64,000 nt of DNA from Pseudomonadota bacterium (GTDB lineage: Bacteria > Pseudomonadota > Gammaproteobacteria > Burkholderiales > Gallionellaceae). A model generated the notes under the pieces. That model made no database searches and was not told the origin of the DNA. It saw only the letters and a list, made by a program, of their open reading frames with translations. Positions 10,731 through 20,845 of this stretch are shown here, one piece after another. Every line of letters begins with the position of its first letter. Position 1 is the stretch's first letter. Where the stretch lies: assembly GCA_021782995.1 (NCBI GenBank), contig JAJXUI010000003.1, positions 53,568-117,567 on the forward strand, written 5' to 3'. Position numbers and translations under genes: made by a program.

Positions 10731-13700
10731 ATGCATTCAGGCATCATCCCATCGTACAAGACTGCCTTGAAACCCATGATGGGAGTAATTTTATTCCTGG
10801 CTGCCATACTAGTCTTTTTCTGGCTCGCACCGGCAATTCAGGGTGTCAAGGGGATCGCCGGATATCCGCCATTGCATACGATACTGGAGCTGTTTGCAGT
10901 TATAGTCTGCTTGCAGGTGTTTTCCGTTGGCTGGTTTGCTCACGGTAGCGTTCAGTACAAAAACCTTGTTCTGCTTGCCACTACATTTCTGGGCGTAGGA
11001 TTGCTGGATGTGATGCATGCGCTTTCCATCCGGGGCATGCCGGATTTCATTACTTCCAATGGTACGGAAAAAGCCATTTTCTTCTGGACTGCGGCGAGAT
11101 TTTTTTCTGCACTGGGCTTGCTTGCCATTTCCATCCTCCCCTGGCGTCCGCTATCTGGCCAGATCAAGCGGTGGAGGTCGCTGGCTGCAATGCTGGCGGT
11201 CGTGTTGCTGGTGATCTGGTCGGGTTTGTACCATCTGGACTGGTTTCCGCACACATTTATTCATGGCCAGGGATTGACCACCATCAAAGTGAGCCTGGAG
11301 TATGTTCTGGTAGCCATGTTTTTGCTGGCTGCCTTGAGATTATTCATGCTGATGCGAGAAAAGCAGCCCTTCGATGTGGTTGGGCTGTTTACTGCTAGCA
11401 TCATCATGGCCTTCAGCGAGCTGTTTTTTACGCTTTATTCCGATACTGCCGATATTTTCATGATCCTTGGCCATGTATATAAAGTCATCGCATACATATT
11501 CATTTATAAAAGCTTGTTCCTTTACAACGTCAGCTATCCCTATAGACGTTTGCAGGAAGCCAATATTTTGCTGGAGCAGCAGATTGCTGACAGGATTCGT
11601 GCTGAAGACCGGCAGCGAATCTCGGAGCTGAATTTCCGTCAGTTGATCGAACTTTCACCTTTGCCAATCAGTGTCAGGGATGCAAATGGAAAACTCAAAT
11701 TCATCAATCGCAGGTTTATCGAGATATTCGGTTATGAATTTGAGGATATTGAGAGCAGGGCGCAGTGGCGTCTGAAGGCATTTCCGGATGCGGCGTATCG
11801 GGCAGAAGTGGATATTGGCTGGAAAAGGTTGCAAGCAGCTGCAGTTGTGAATAACGGGCTGATGGGCAGTAAGGAGTATGAAATTACCTGCAAGGATGGG
11901 AAAGAGCGTGTCGTACAGACGACCGGTTCGGTGCTTGGAGGTATTGAGTTCGTGATTTTCAATGATCAGACCGAGCAACGCGCTGCGGAAATTCAGACGC
12001 GGACCCTCTGGACGGCAATCGAACAGAGTCCCCTATCCATCGTGATCTGTAATCTTGAGGGAAATATCACTTACGTAAATCCGCACTTTGTTTCCCTTAC
12101 GGGATATAGCCCTCAGGAAGTGCTGGGGAAAAATATGAACATCCTGAAATCAGGTTCGACGGCTACCTCAACATATACGGAATTGTGGCAGAAGATTACG
12201 CGGGGCGAAAATTGGCAGGGTGAGTTGTGCAATCGCAAAAAAAATGGTGAGTATTACTGGGAAAATGTTCATATTGCGCCTGTCAGGGGGGGAGATGATC
12301 AGGTGAACAACTTTGTAGGGATCCAGCTTGATATTACCCAGCGCAAATTGATAGAAGACGAGCTGCGCAAGTCGAATGAGATGCTGGAGTCGCGAGTGCT
12401 TGAGAGAACGCATGAGCTGCAGCTGGCCAAAAAGGATGCGGAAGCTGCGAGTGAAGCGAAGAGCAGTTTTCTGGCCAATATGAGCCATGAGATACGAACT
12501 CCGTTAAATAGCATCATAGGCATGACTCATCTTGTGCTGAGAGGACAGCTTGCGCAAAAGGAGCGTGAATATATCACCAATATCCATCATGTATCGCAGC
12601 ACTTGCTTAATGTAATCAATGACATACTTGATTTCTCAAAAATTGAGGCCGGTAAGATGACGTTGGAGTCGATTGATTTCCGGATGCAGGTTGTACTTGA
12701 TCATATCGAAAGGCAGGTAAGTGATGCGCTGATGCAGAAAAACCTGAAACTGACTTGCGAGGTTGACCCGGATTTGGAGGGCGTGTTGCGAGGAGACCCG
12801 TTGCGACTGGGGCAGGTGCTGTTGAACTACATCAGCAATGCAATCAAGTTTACCGAACGCGGAGAAATCGTGGTTCTTGCCAGACTGATCAAGGCGGATG
12901 AGAAGGGCTTGCTGGTACGATTTTCTGTAAAGGATACCGGGATAGGAATTTCACCAGCGCAGATCAAACAGTTGTTTCAGGTATTCCATCAGGCGGATGC
13001 ATCAACCACTCGCAAATTCGGCGGTACCGGGCTGGGGCTTGCCATATGCAAGAAAATTGCCGAAATGATGGGAGGTACATTGGGTGTGGAAAGCCAGCCT
13101 GGACAGGGGAGTGAATTCTGGTTTGAGCTATATCTGATCCGAGGCGAGGGAGAGGGAGCTTACCCTGATAACTTGCAGGAAGCAGAGCATTACAATCTTA
13201 AAGGCAAGCGCATTCTGCTGGTTGAGGATAATCTGTTTAACCAGAAAGTCGGAATGGAATTGCTGGATATCGTGGGGGCGGATGTAATCATCGCAAATAA
13301 CGGGCGTGAGGCAACCAGGATAATCGAGAGCGAGAGTTTTGATTGCGTACTAATGGATGTACAGATGCCTGTCATGGATGGCTTTGAGGCGACGCGCATC
13401 ATGCGTGGCAATCCGGCGCTCGCGACCTTACCGATCATAGCGATGACTGCAAATGTCGGGGTTGAGGATCAGCAACGTTGCTTACAGGCAGGCATGACGG
13501 ACTTCATCGCCAAACCCATACAGCCGAAAGTGATGTATGCAACGATTGCAAAACAGCTGGGGATAATACGCATTGCGATGGCAGAAAATGCTGTTTCGGC
13601 TTCTGCTTTGCCAAAAGATGTTTCCGGGCTGTCTGCAATCGATTTGTCTGTACTCGAAGATACCTGGGGAAATAACCGGCTCAAGGTGATCCAGTATGCA

Positions 13701-13958
13701 AAAATTTTTGCAGAAACTCTTGAAGAAAACCTCGGACAGATCGATTTGGCAATGGCGTCCAATGATATCCCGCGGATGACCCTGTTGGCGCATAGTTGTA
13801 AATCGGCCGCAAGAACAGTTGGCGCGAGGGAAATGGGAGACTTGTGCGAGCAACTGGAAAATTGCAAGTCACTGGATAAATTGCAGGAGGCGCGGTCACT
13901 GATGGAAAGAATGCGCCCGATCATGCTAAATATCCTCGTAGAAACATCTCGGCTATGA
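10731..13958 (+). CDS. Hybrid sensor kinase with N-terminal MASE3-like membrane domain, PAS repeats, HisKA/HATPase, receiver and Hpt
   Basis: 1075 aa; FLANMSHEIRTPLNSIIGMTHLVL, GGTGLGLAICKKI, LLVEDNLFNQKVG...LMDVQMPVMDG, C-terminal AHSCKSAARTVG Hpt motif. Confidence 0.9.
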   Translation: MHSGIIPSYKTALKPMMGVILFLAAILVFFWLAPAIQGVKGIAGYPPLHTILELFAVIVCLQVFSVGWFAHGSVQYKNLVLLATTFLGVGLLDVMHALSIRGMPDFITSNGTEKAIFFWTAARFFSALGLLAISILPWRPLSGQIKRWRSLAAMLAVVLLVIWSGLYHLDWFPHTFIHGQGLTTIKVSLEYVLVAMFLLAALRLFMLMREKQPFDVVGLFTASIIMAFSELFFTLYSDTADIFMILGHVYKVIAYIFIYKSLFLYNVSYPYRRLQEANILLEQQIADRIRAEDRQRISELNFRQLIELSPLPISVRDANGKLKFINRRFIEIFGYEFEDIESRAQWRLKAFPDAAYRAEVDIGWKRLQAAAVVNNGLMGSKEYEITCKDGKERVVQTTGSVLGGIEFVIFNDQTEQRAAEIQTRTLWTAIEQSPLSIVICNLEGNITYVNPHFVSLTGYSPQEVLGKNMNILKSGSTATSTYTELWQKITRGENWQGELCNRKKNGEYYWENVHIAPVRGGDDQVNNFVGIQLDITQRKLIEDELRKSNEMLESRVLERTHELQLAKKDAEAASEAKSSFLANMSHEIRTPLNSIIGMTHLVLRGQLAQKEREYITNIHHVSQHLLNVINDILDFSKIEAGKMTLESIDFRMQVVLDHIERQVSDALMQKNLKLTCEVDPDLEGVLRGDPLRLGQVLLNYISNAIKFTERGEIVVLARLIKADEKGLLVRFSVKDTGIGISPAQIKQLFQVFHQADASTTRKFGGTGLGLAICKKIAEMMGGTLGVESQPGQGSEFWFELYLIRGEGEGAYPDNLQEAEHYNLKGKRILLVEDNLFNQKVGMELLDIVGADVIIANNGREATRIIESESFDCVLMDVQMPVMDGFEATRIMRGNPALATLPIIAMTANVGVEDQQRCLQAGMTDFIAKPIQPKVMYATIAKQLGIIRIAMAENAVSASALPKDVSGLSAIDLSVLEDTWGNNRLKVIQYAKIFAETLEENLGQIDLAMASNDIPRMTLLAHSCKSAARTVGAREMGDLCEQLENCKSLDKLQEARSLMERMRPIMLNILVETSRL

Positions 13959-14264
13959 ACTCAGTCATGAAGCCGCCGCCTGCTGAAAACGCATTCGTGA
14001 AAAGATGACAGGAAGCAAATGAGTTCGGTATTTCATGTCATGAAATTAATATTAATATAATCAATGACTTGAAATTTAAGGCTTGCCGTGAAATACAAGA
14101 GATATTATTGTAGTGTGTTGTATCTATTGAAAATAGATGTGTTTTCCGGTTGCCTGGGGTGGTATGGGTCGGCAAGCGATTTTGCGGACTTGTTCAGGGT
14201 TGTATCATGAGGGCGGGTTTGCTAGAATCCCGCCCTCAAATTTTTTGATAAGGTAGTCTGTCTG

Positions 14265-14477
14265 ATGACAACAATTCGTGTAAAAGAAAACGAGCCATTT
14301 GAAGTTGCAATGCGTCGTTTCAAGCGCTCCATCGAGAAAACCGGCCTGCTGACAGATCTGCGCGCCCGCGAATTCTACGAGAAACCCACTGCCGAGCGTA
14401 AGCGCAAGCTTGCTGCTGCAGTGAAACGCCACTACAAGCGTCTGCGTAGCCAGCTGTTGCCTCCAAAGTTGTACTGA
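14265..14477 (+). CDS. rpsU: 30S ribosomal protein S21
   Basis: 70 aa: [48 protein letters not shown]. Confidence 0.97.
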   Translation: MTTIRVKENEPFEVAMRRFKRSIEKTGLLTDLRAREFYEKPTAERKRKLAAAVKRHYKRLRSQLLPPKLY

Positions 14478-14514
14478 TTTTCGCCCGATTGTTTGCTAGT
14501 AACGAACGCAAGCA

Positions 14515-14973
14515 GTGAAAGTCATGGGCCTGAAACAGCAAATCAATGATGACATGAAAGCCGCCATGCGCGCCAAGGAAGGCGCGCGTCTGGCCGCTAT
14601 TCGTCTGGTTCTGGCTGCCGTGAAGCAGAAGGAAATCGATGAGCGTATAGCGCTTGATGATGCCGCTGTTCTCGCGGTGCTGGACAAGATGGTCAAGCAG
14701 CGACGCGACTCTATTGAGCAATTTGAAGCGGGCGGTCGTCAGGATCTGGCCGATAATGAAAAGTTCGAGCTGAGCGTGCTGCAGGGGTACATGCCGCAGC
14801 AGATGAGTGAGGCAGAGATAGATGCGGCTGTAACACATGCGATTGCTGCCAGTGGAGCAGGCGGCCCTCAGGATATGGGCAAGGTTATGGCTGTCCTCAA
14901 GCCCCAGCTATCCGGCCGTGCAGATATCAGCAAGGTTTCAGGCTTGGTCAAATCCAGACTGGCCAAATCGTAA
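14515..14973 (+). CDS. GatB/YqeY domain-containing protein
   Basis: 152 aa, LKQQINDDMKAAMRAKEGARLAAIRLVLAAVKQKEID; between rpsU and dnaG. Confidence 0.94.
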   Translation: MKVMGLKQQINDDMKAAMRAKEGARLAAIRLVLAAVKQKEIDERIALDDAAVLAVLDKMVKQRRDSIEQFEAGGRQDLADNEKFELSVLQGYMPQQMSEAEIDAAVTHAIAASGAGGPQDMGKVMAVLKPQLSGRADISKVSGLVKSRLAKS

Positions 14974-15061
14974 TCGGGTCAAGCGTGATAATCGCTGTTC
15001 GGGCGTTTTCTCCTGATCTTTAGGGTTCGCGCGGAATTGGCCGCGAAGTCGCGGGGGCGGG

Positions 15062-16789
15062 GTGATTCCAAAAAGTTTTATTCAGGATTTGCTCAATCGT
15101 CTGGATATTATTGACGTAATCGAGCGCTATGTGCCGCTGAAGAAAGCAGGTGCAAATTATTCCGCTTGCTGTCCATTCCATAACGAAAAATCCCCCTCTT
15201 TTACCGTCAGTCCGGCCAAACAGTTTTATCATTGCTTTGGTTGTGGTGCACATGGTACGGCAATCACCTTCATGATGGAGCATGCCGGCATGGGCTTCGT
15301 GGAGGCGGTGGAAGAGCTGGCAAAGGGAGTCGGGATGGAGGTGCCGCGAGAAGCGCCACTTCCTGGGCAGCTGCAGAAAAAAGCGGCACCTGATCTTTAC
15401 GAAGTCATGTTGAGTGCGACCCGCTATTATCGGGAGCAACTCAAAAAATCCAGCCGTGCAATCGAATATCTTAAAGGCCGTGGACTATCAGGAGAAATTG
15501 TTGCGCGGTTTGGTATCGGGTATGCCCCGGATGGCTGGCAGAACCTGGAATCCATAACTGCCAATTACCAGGATAAGAGTCTGGTCGAAACCGGCCTGGT
15601 GATCGAGGGCGACAATGGCAAGCGGTATGACCGCTTTCGGGATCGCATCATGTTTCCGATCGTCAATTCCCGTGGACAAGTCATCGGTTTCGGCGGACGG
15701 GTGCTGGACAAAGGCGAGCCCAAGTACCTTAATTCACCTGAAACGCCCTTGTTCGAGAAAGGCCGTGAATTGTACGGGCTCTTCCAGGCGCAAAAACCCA
15801 TACGTAGCCAGCAGATGGTTGTCGTAGTGGAGGGCTATATGGATGTAGTGGCACTGGCCCAGCACGGCGTGGATTATGCCGTGGCAACGCTGGGAACGGC
15901 GACCACCCCATTTCATGTGCAGAAGCTGCTGCGCTTGACGGATCAGGTAGTTTTCTGCTTTGACGGGGATGCGGCGGGACAGCGTGCGGCGTGGCGCGCG
16001 ATGGAAAATGCCTTGCCGCATTTGCAGGATGGGAAACGACTTGGGTTCCTGTTTCTGCCGGTAGAACATGATCCTGATACCTATGTGCGTGAGTTTGGCA
16101 GGGAAGCGTTTGAATATGAATTGCATAATTCATTGCCACTGTCAGGATATTTGCTGCGAGAACTTTCGGCAAAGGTGAATTTGCAAACACAGGAAGGCCG
16201 CAGCAACCTGCTGGAACTCGCAAAGCCCTTGTTGCTGGCCATTTCCGCACCAGCACTTGCTTTGTTGTTGCGCAAAGAGGTGGCGGCTCTTGCAGGCATT
16301 TCAATTCATGAACTTGATTCGCTGTATGGGGTCAAATCAACAATTGCCATGCCGCGGCGTGAATTGCAGAAAGCCGCGAGACCAGCCGTCTCAAATATGC
16401 GCATTTTGTTGCGTTGTCTGTTGTTCAGGCCGGGATTGGCAAGAGAGCTGCCGGATAACTTGATGGCAGACGATGGGCTTGTAGCCGCCATTTTTGAAAT
16501 TCGGAGCTGGATATTTGCTCAGGATGAGGAGGTTACGTCTGCGGCCCTTTTCCAGTTTTTCCAGGGGACTGTGCATGAGTCGCTGGTGGTGGCCGAGCAG
16601 GCGGAAATCATCCAGTGGGGTGAAGCCTTTGATGTTCAGGCGGAATTTCAGGGGGTGCTGGGGAAGCTGGAAGATGAGGCGCGCAGGAAAAAATTCCATC
16701 AGTTGCAAGCCAAAATGGCCGGGAATGACATTAATATCTTGAGTGTCGAAGACAAGGCACTTTATCTGCAGTTATTGCGACGGAAGTGA
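15062..16789 (+). CDS. dnaG: DNA primase
   Basis: Zinc finger CPFHNEKSPSFTVSPAKQFYHCFGCG, TOPRIM EGYMDVVAL. Confidence 0.97.
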   Translation: MIPKSFIQDLLNRLDIIDVIERYVPLKKAGANYSACCPFHNEKSPSFTVSPAKQFYHCFGCGAHGTAITFMMEHAGMGFVEAVEELAKGVGMEVPREAPLPGQLQKKAAPDLYEVMLSATRYYREQLKKSSRAIEYLKGRGLSGEIVARFGIGYAPDGWQNLESITANYQDKSLVETGLVIEGDNGKRYDRFRDRIMFPIVNSRGQVIGFGGRVLDKGEPKYLNSPETPLFEKGRELYGLFQAQKPIRSQQMVVVVEGYMDVVALAQHGVDYAVATLGTATTPFHVQKLLRLTDQVVFCFDGDAAGQRAAWRAMENALPHLQDGKRLGFLFLPVEHDPDTYVREFGREAFEYELHNSLPLSGYLLRELSAKVNLQTQEGRSNLLELAKPLLLAISAPALALLLRKEVAALAGISIHELDSLYGVKSTIAMPRRELQKAARPAVSNMRILLRCLLFRPGLARELPDNLMADDGLVAAIFEIRSWIFAQDEEVTSAALFQFFQGTVHESLVVAEQAEIIQWGEAFDVQAEFQGVLGKLEDEARRKKFHQLQAKMAGNDINILSVEDKALYLQLLRRK

Positions 16790-16916
16790 GGCGTGGGACT
16801 TTTGAAGTAAAGTCGGGTATAATCCGCGACCCGCCTCTGTGGCATATTTAATTATGTCGCATTGATTCAATACTTTATATATACTGGTTATTTAACTTAA
16901 CTGGGCATCCACTGAT

Positions 16917-18884
16917 ATGGCGACTCAGCAAGACAAAAAGAAAACTCCCGGCGGCAAGAAGTCGGCGTTGAATACGAAACTCGATGCAAATCTGCAGATT
17001 GCCGAGAATGCTTCTCCTTCGCAGATACATGATGTAGAGGAGCGGCGCACACGCCTTAAAGCACTGATCGTGCTTGGCAAGGAGCGTGGCTATCTGACGT
17101 ACGCGGAAATCAACGACCACCTGCCTGAAATGCTTGAGGTCGAGCAGATCGAAGGCGTGGTCAGCATGATCAACGACATGGGCATCACGGTAACCGATCA
17201 GGCGCCTGATGCGGAAAGCATGGTCATGACTGAAGGTGCCGTCGTGGTTGTGGACGAAGACGCTGTAGAAGCAGCTGAACAAGCACTCGCGGCATCCACT
17301 GTCGATTCCGAATTTGGCCGCACAACTGACCCTGTTCGCATGTATATGCGTGAAATGGGCACGGTGGGTCTGTTGACGCGTCAGGACGAAATCGTCATTG
17401 CCAAGCGGATCGAAGAAGGCCTGAAGCACATGATCCAGGCAGTTTCAGCCTGTCCGGCCACAATTGCGGAAATCCTCGCGCTGGTTGAGAAGGTGCGGCT
17501 GGATGAGATGCGTATTGATGAAGTCATTGACGGATTCATCGAGGAAGAAGATGAGGTCGTGGTCAATGAGGAGCCTTCAGAAGAAGTCAGCGATGAAGAA
17601 ATTGACGAGGATGAGGACGAGGAGTCCTCGGAAGATCGTGATGCACTTGTTGCAGCCAATCTGGAACAGCTCAAGGCCGATGCATTAGACCGATTTGCCG
17701 TTATAGCCGACCTCTTTGGCAAGATGGGCAAGGCCTATGAAAAGCACGGATATCGCAGCAAACAATACAACAAGCTGCAGGAGCAGATATCAGAAGACCT
17801 GATGCAGTTCCGTTTCTCTGCCAAACAGGTGGACAAACTGTGCGATACCATGCGCAGCCTGGTAGAGGAAGTGCGTCAGCATGAGCGCAGTATTCAGGAT
17901 TTGTGCGTAAACAAGGCAAAAATGCCCCGTCCGCACTTCATCAAGATGTTCGTGAACAATGAAGACAATCTGAACTGGATTGATGACGAGATTGCCTCGA
18001 AAAAAGCATATAGCGAAACCTTGTCGCGTTTCCAGGCTGCAATCGTCGATCAGCAGACCCGCATGCTGGAAGTGCAGAAGCGTGTTGGCATCCCGATCAA
18101 GGACTTGAAGGATATCAACAAGCAGATGACAAATGGCGAGGCCAAGGCGCGTCGCGCCAAGCGTGACATGATCGAAGCCAACCTGCGTCTGGTAATCTCC
18201 ATTGCGAAGAAATATACCAATCGCGGACTGCAGTTCCTTGACCTGATCCAGGAAGGTAATATCGGCTTGATGAAGGCAGTGGACAAGTTTGAATATCGTC
18301 GCGGATACAAGTTTTCAACTTATGCCACATGGTGGATACGCCAGGCGATTACGCGTTCAATTGCAGACCAGGCGCGCACCATCCGTATTCCGGTGCACAT
18401 GATTGAAACCATCAACAAGATGAACCGCATTTCCCGCCAGATACTACAGGAAACCGGCATAGAGGCTGATCCGGCGACGCTTGCTGTGAAAATGGACATG
18501 CCGGAAGACAAGATCCGCAAGATCCTGAAAATTGCCAAAGAGCCAATCTCGATGGAAACGCCGGTTGGTGACGATGACGATTCGCATCTGGGGGATTTCA
18601 TAGAAGACTCCAACAGCATGGCGCCAATCGAAGCTGCTGTATATGACAGTTTGAGAAATGTCACCAAGGACATACTTGACTCGTTGACTCCACGTGAAGC
18701 CAAAGTGTTGCGCATGAGGTTCGGTATCGAGATGAATACCGACCATACTCTGGAAGAAGTGGGCAAACAGTTTGACGTAACGCGTGAGCGCATTCGTCAG
18801 ATTGAAGCGAAGGCGCTGCGCAAGCTGCGTCATCCTTCTCGTTCAGAGAAACTGAAGAGCTTCCTCGACGGCGATAACAGTTAG
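16917..18884 (+). CDS. rpoD: RNA polymerase primary sigma factor (sigma-70)
   Basis: 655 aa, region 2 [41 protein letters not shown], region 4 [33 protein letters not shown]. Confidence 0.98.
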   Translation: MATQQDKKKTPGGKKSALNTKLDANLQIAENASPSQIHDVEERRTRLKALIVLGKERGYLTYAEINDHLPEMLEVEQIEGVVSMINDMGITVTDQAPDAESMVMTEGAVVVVDEDAVEAAEQALAASTVDSEFGRTTDPVRMYMREMGTVGLLTRQDEIVIAKRIEEGLKHMIQAVSACPATIAEILALVEKVRLDEMRIDEVIDGFIEEEDEVVVNEEPSEEVSDEEIDEDEDEESSEDRDALVAANLEQLKADALDRFAVIADLFGKMGKAYEKHGYRSKQYNKLQEQISEDLMQFRFSAKQVDKLCDTMRSLVEEVRQHERSIQDLCVNKAKMPRPHFIKMFVNNEDNLNWIDDEIASKKAYSETLSRFQAAIVDQQTRMLEVQKRVGIPIKDLKDINKQMTNGEAKARRAKRDMIEANLRLVISIAKKYTNRGLQFLDLIQEGNIGLMKAVDKFEYRRGYKFSTYATWWIRQAITRSIADQARTIRIPVHMIETINKMNRISRQILQETGIEADPATLAVKMDMPEDKIRKILKIAKEPISMETPVGDDDDSHLGDFIEDSNSMAPIEAAVYDSLRNVTKDILDSLTPREAKVLRMRFGIEMNTDHTLEEVGKQFDVTRERIRQIEAKALRKLRHPSRSEKLKSFLDGDNS

Positions 18885-18893
18885 TGCTGTACC

Positions 18894-18933
18894 GGGACGT
18901 TAGCTCAGTCGGTTAGAGCAGAGGACTCATAAT
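18894..18933 (+). pseudogene. 5' half of host tRNA with CAU anticodon (probable tRNA-Ile2), truncated by element insertion
   Basis: gggacgttagctcagtcggttagagcagaggactcataat; joined to 27461-27497 it gives a complete 77-nt cloverleaf with perfectly paired acceptor gggacgt/acgtccc. Confidence 0.9.
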
Positions 18934-19051
18934 ACATGGCGCAAACCTAACGGAATGCGCTAGAATGGCAGTAAAATCAATCGGTTGCAGCGTGTTTGTC
19001 TCGGTAGAGAAAAGCCACGTGTAATCGCTAAGTAACGGTTCAACGAGTAAC

Positions 19052-19130
19052 GGGCCGCTAGCTCATGCTTGGTTAGAGCAGCAGACTCATAATCTGTTGG
19101 TGCTGTGTTCGACTCACAGGCGGCCCACCA
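19052..19130 (+). tRNA. Element-encoded complete tRNA with CAU anticodon (19088-19090), CCA encoded
   Basis: gggccgc/gcggccc acceptor, gctc/gagc D-stem, gcaga-ctcataa-tctgt anticodon arm, ctgtg-ttcgact-cacag T-arm, ACCA end. Confidence 0.93.
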
Positions 19131-19138
19131 AAACGAAG

Positions 19139-19165
19139 CCCCAGCCCTCACCGGCTGGGGTTTTT
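19139..19165 (+). terminator. Intrinsic terminator of element tRNA
   Basis: CCCCAGCC-N6-GGCTGGGG-TTTTT. Confidence 0.9.
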
Positions 19166-19399
19166 CGTTACTGCACCCCGCAACGCTCCCACCTACCGGC
19201 CACACAGCGCCCGGCACAGGCGGCGCAGTACCCTAGCCGCTACCAGCATGGCACCCCGCTAGTGATCGTCGCCCACGCCGCCCGCTACGTGGCCTAGTTC
19301 GGCGAGGCTGCATAGGCCGCGTTCGATTAGTCCTCGTCGTACTGCTATTGATCGTTCTGATCGCCTAATACCTTGGCCTAACGCCCGATTGCTGCCGAT

Positions 19400-19439
19400 G
19401 AAAAAACAAACCCGCCGAAGTCATGCGACTAGGGCGGGT
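19400..19439 (-). terminator. Intrinsic terminator at end of the element's minus-strand gene cluster
   Basis: ACCCGCC...GGCGGGT stem with an A-rich tract on the + strand (U-tract on the - strand). Confidence 0.7.
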
Positions 19440-19536
19440 CTGAGTGCCGTATCAAGCGAGGAGGAAACGCCCTACGAGCTGCGGAGGTTAGATTAACGAG
19501 GAACTCACCGCTATGCCTCGGCCTCACTGAGAGTTG

Positions 19537-20016
19537 TTAGGTAGGGCTTGTCATGCGTCGTGCGATTTCTGCTTCGATTTGTTCCAGCGTGGGCAGGGTG
19601 ACATGGACAGCACGCGGAGCGGCCAGGCCGTGCAGTTCGCTCAAGGCGATAAGTGCCTGCACGCGGGATTCGCCGTCCTTGTTCATGGCGGGATTCGCCA
19701 GCCGGTTGAGCGAGAACACAATCCAGTCGCGGATGTGCGCTTGCTTCTGCTGCTCGGTCGGGCGAATGCCCGCGTAGATGGTGGCATAGATGCCTTCGCG
19801 CCCCTCCCATGCACCGCGCCGGATTACGTCGCGCATGTCGGCCAACTGGTGAAGCACGCGCTGCCATACAGAGGTCGGCGACTCAAACGGCTGGGCGACA
19901 ACCACACGATCCCGGCCCTCAAGCCAGATCGTGTATCGGTCTGCCGGTGCTGTCCGCTCGTCATCGAATACAACATGCACTCGGGCGGTGCGGTCGATGT
20001 GGGTAATGATGCTCAT
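19537..20016 (-). CDS. Hypothetical protein of the integrative element
   Basis: 159 aa ORF in minus-strand cluster. Confidence 0.65.
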   Translation of the reverse strand: MSIITHIDRTARVHVVFDDERTAPADRYTIWLEGRDRVVVAQPFESPTSVWQRVLHQLADMRDVIRRGAWEGREGIYATIYAGIRPTEQQKQAHIRDWIVFSLNRLANPAMNKDGESRVQALIALSELHGLAAPRAVHVTLPTLEQIEAEIARRMTSPT

Positions 20017-20028
20017 TTGTCGCTCTCC

Positions 20029-20784
20029 TTATGGCGTGGGCAGGCTCGGTGTGCTGTACAGCCCGCTCACGGTGTCGGCCGCGAGGTACTGCACGTCCAG
20101 CTTCTTGAAAATCTCTTGCAGGGTGCCGATTTCAAACGGGGTCAGCTTCTCGCGCACTTCGTCGCGCACGTTGCGGCGCTCGTCGGGCGCTGGTGCATTC
20201 GGGTCGTCCAGTTTTTCCAGCAGAACGCTCAGAAGCTGCATCTCGTTCGAGTCCAGCTTGCCCAAGTTGCGGGCGGGCTTCTCGTCGGTGGTAAGAGTTA
20301 CGTCCTGCTGGAACCGGCTGGGCGCATCAAGACCGAGCAAGCGGCTACGGCGCTCCATGACGCGGACAGCAGCGGCCACAGCGGCAAGTCGTGCGGCCTT
20401 GTCTTCCGCGAGGCAGGTGCGCGGCAGGCCGGTATCGGGGTCTTTAACGACTTCCCCATTGCGGTCGATAACGGGAATCTGCACGATCTTGCCGTTGTGC
20501 AGTAACGGGGTGAAGCTGCGAAGCACGTTCATTGCTTCGGCATACAGCGAATCGAGGCGGGCCAGCTCTAGGCCGCGCAATTCCTCCGCTGGCTCTTTTG
20601 CCATAGAGGTCAATGCTCGGGTGATGACGTTATGGACTGACACCGCAGTGATGCCCATGTGGTCGCCGATTTCTTGAAGGCTGCGACCGTCAAGCCTCAT
20701 CTGGATAATCTCGGCGCGGCGTTCCGCTTCGCGGATGCTCTTGGCGCTGGTGATGGCCTTCGGGCCTTTGCCTGTCTTAATCAT
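20029..20784 (-). CDS. HTH-containing phage-like protein (terminase small-subunit-like N-terminus)
   Basis: 251 aa; REAERRAEIIQMRLDGRSLQEIGDHMGITAVSVHNVITRAL resembles HTH of terminase small subunits/sigma-like HTH. Confidence 0.6.
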   Translation of the reverse strand: MIKTGKGPKAITSAKSIREAERRAEIIQMRLDGRSLQEIGDHMGITAVSVHNVITRALTSMAKEPAEELRGLELARLDSLYAEAMNVLRSFTPLLHNGKIVQIPVIDRNGEVVKDPDTGLPRTCLAEDKAARLAAVAAAVRVMERRSRLLGLDAPSRFQQDVTLTTDEKPARNLGKLDSNEMQLLSVLLEKLDDPNAPAPDERRNVRDEVREKLTPFEIGTLQEIFKKLDVQYLAADTVSGLYSTPSLPTP

Positions 20785-20845
20785 TCGGTACTCCGATGGA
20801 CAGGCACTTATGCGGCAGGGCCGCAGGTTACGCCGTTCTGTTCAG

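Noticed and set aside
19534-20505. 323-aa plus-strand ORF in the element
   Set aside because: Lies antisense to two colinear minus-strand genes; composition typical of a shadow ORF.
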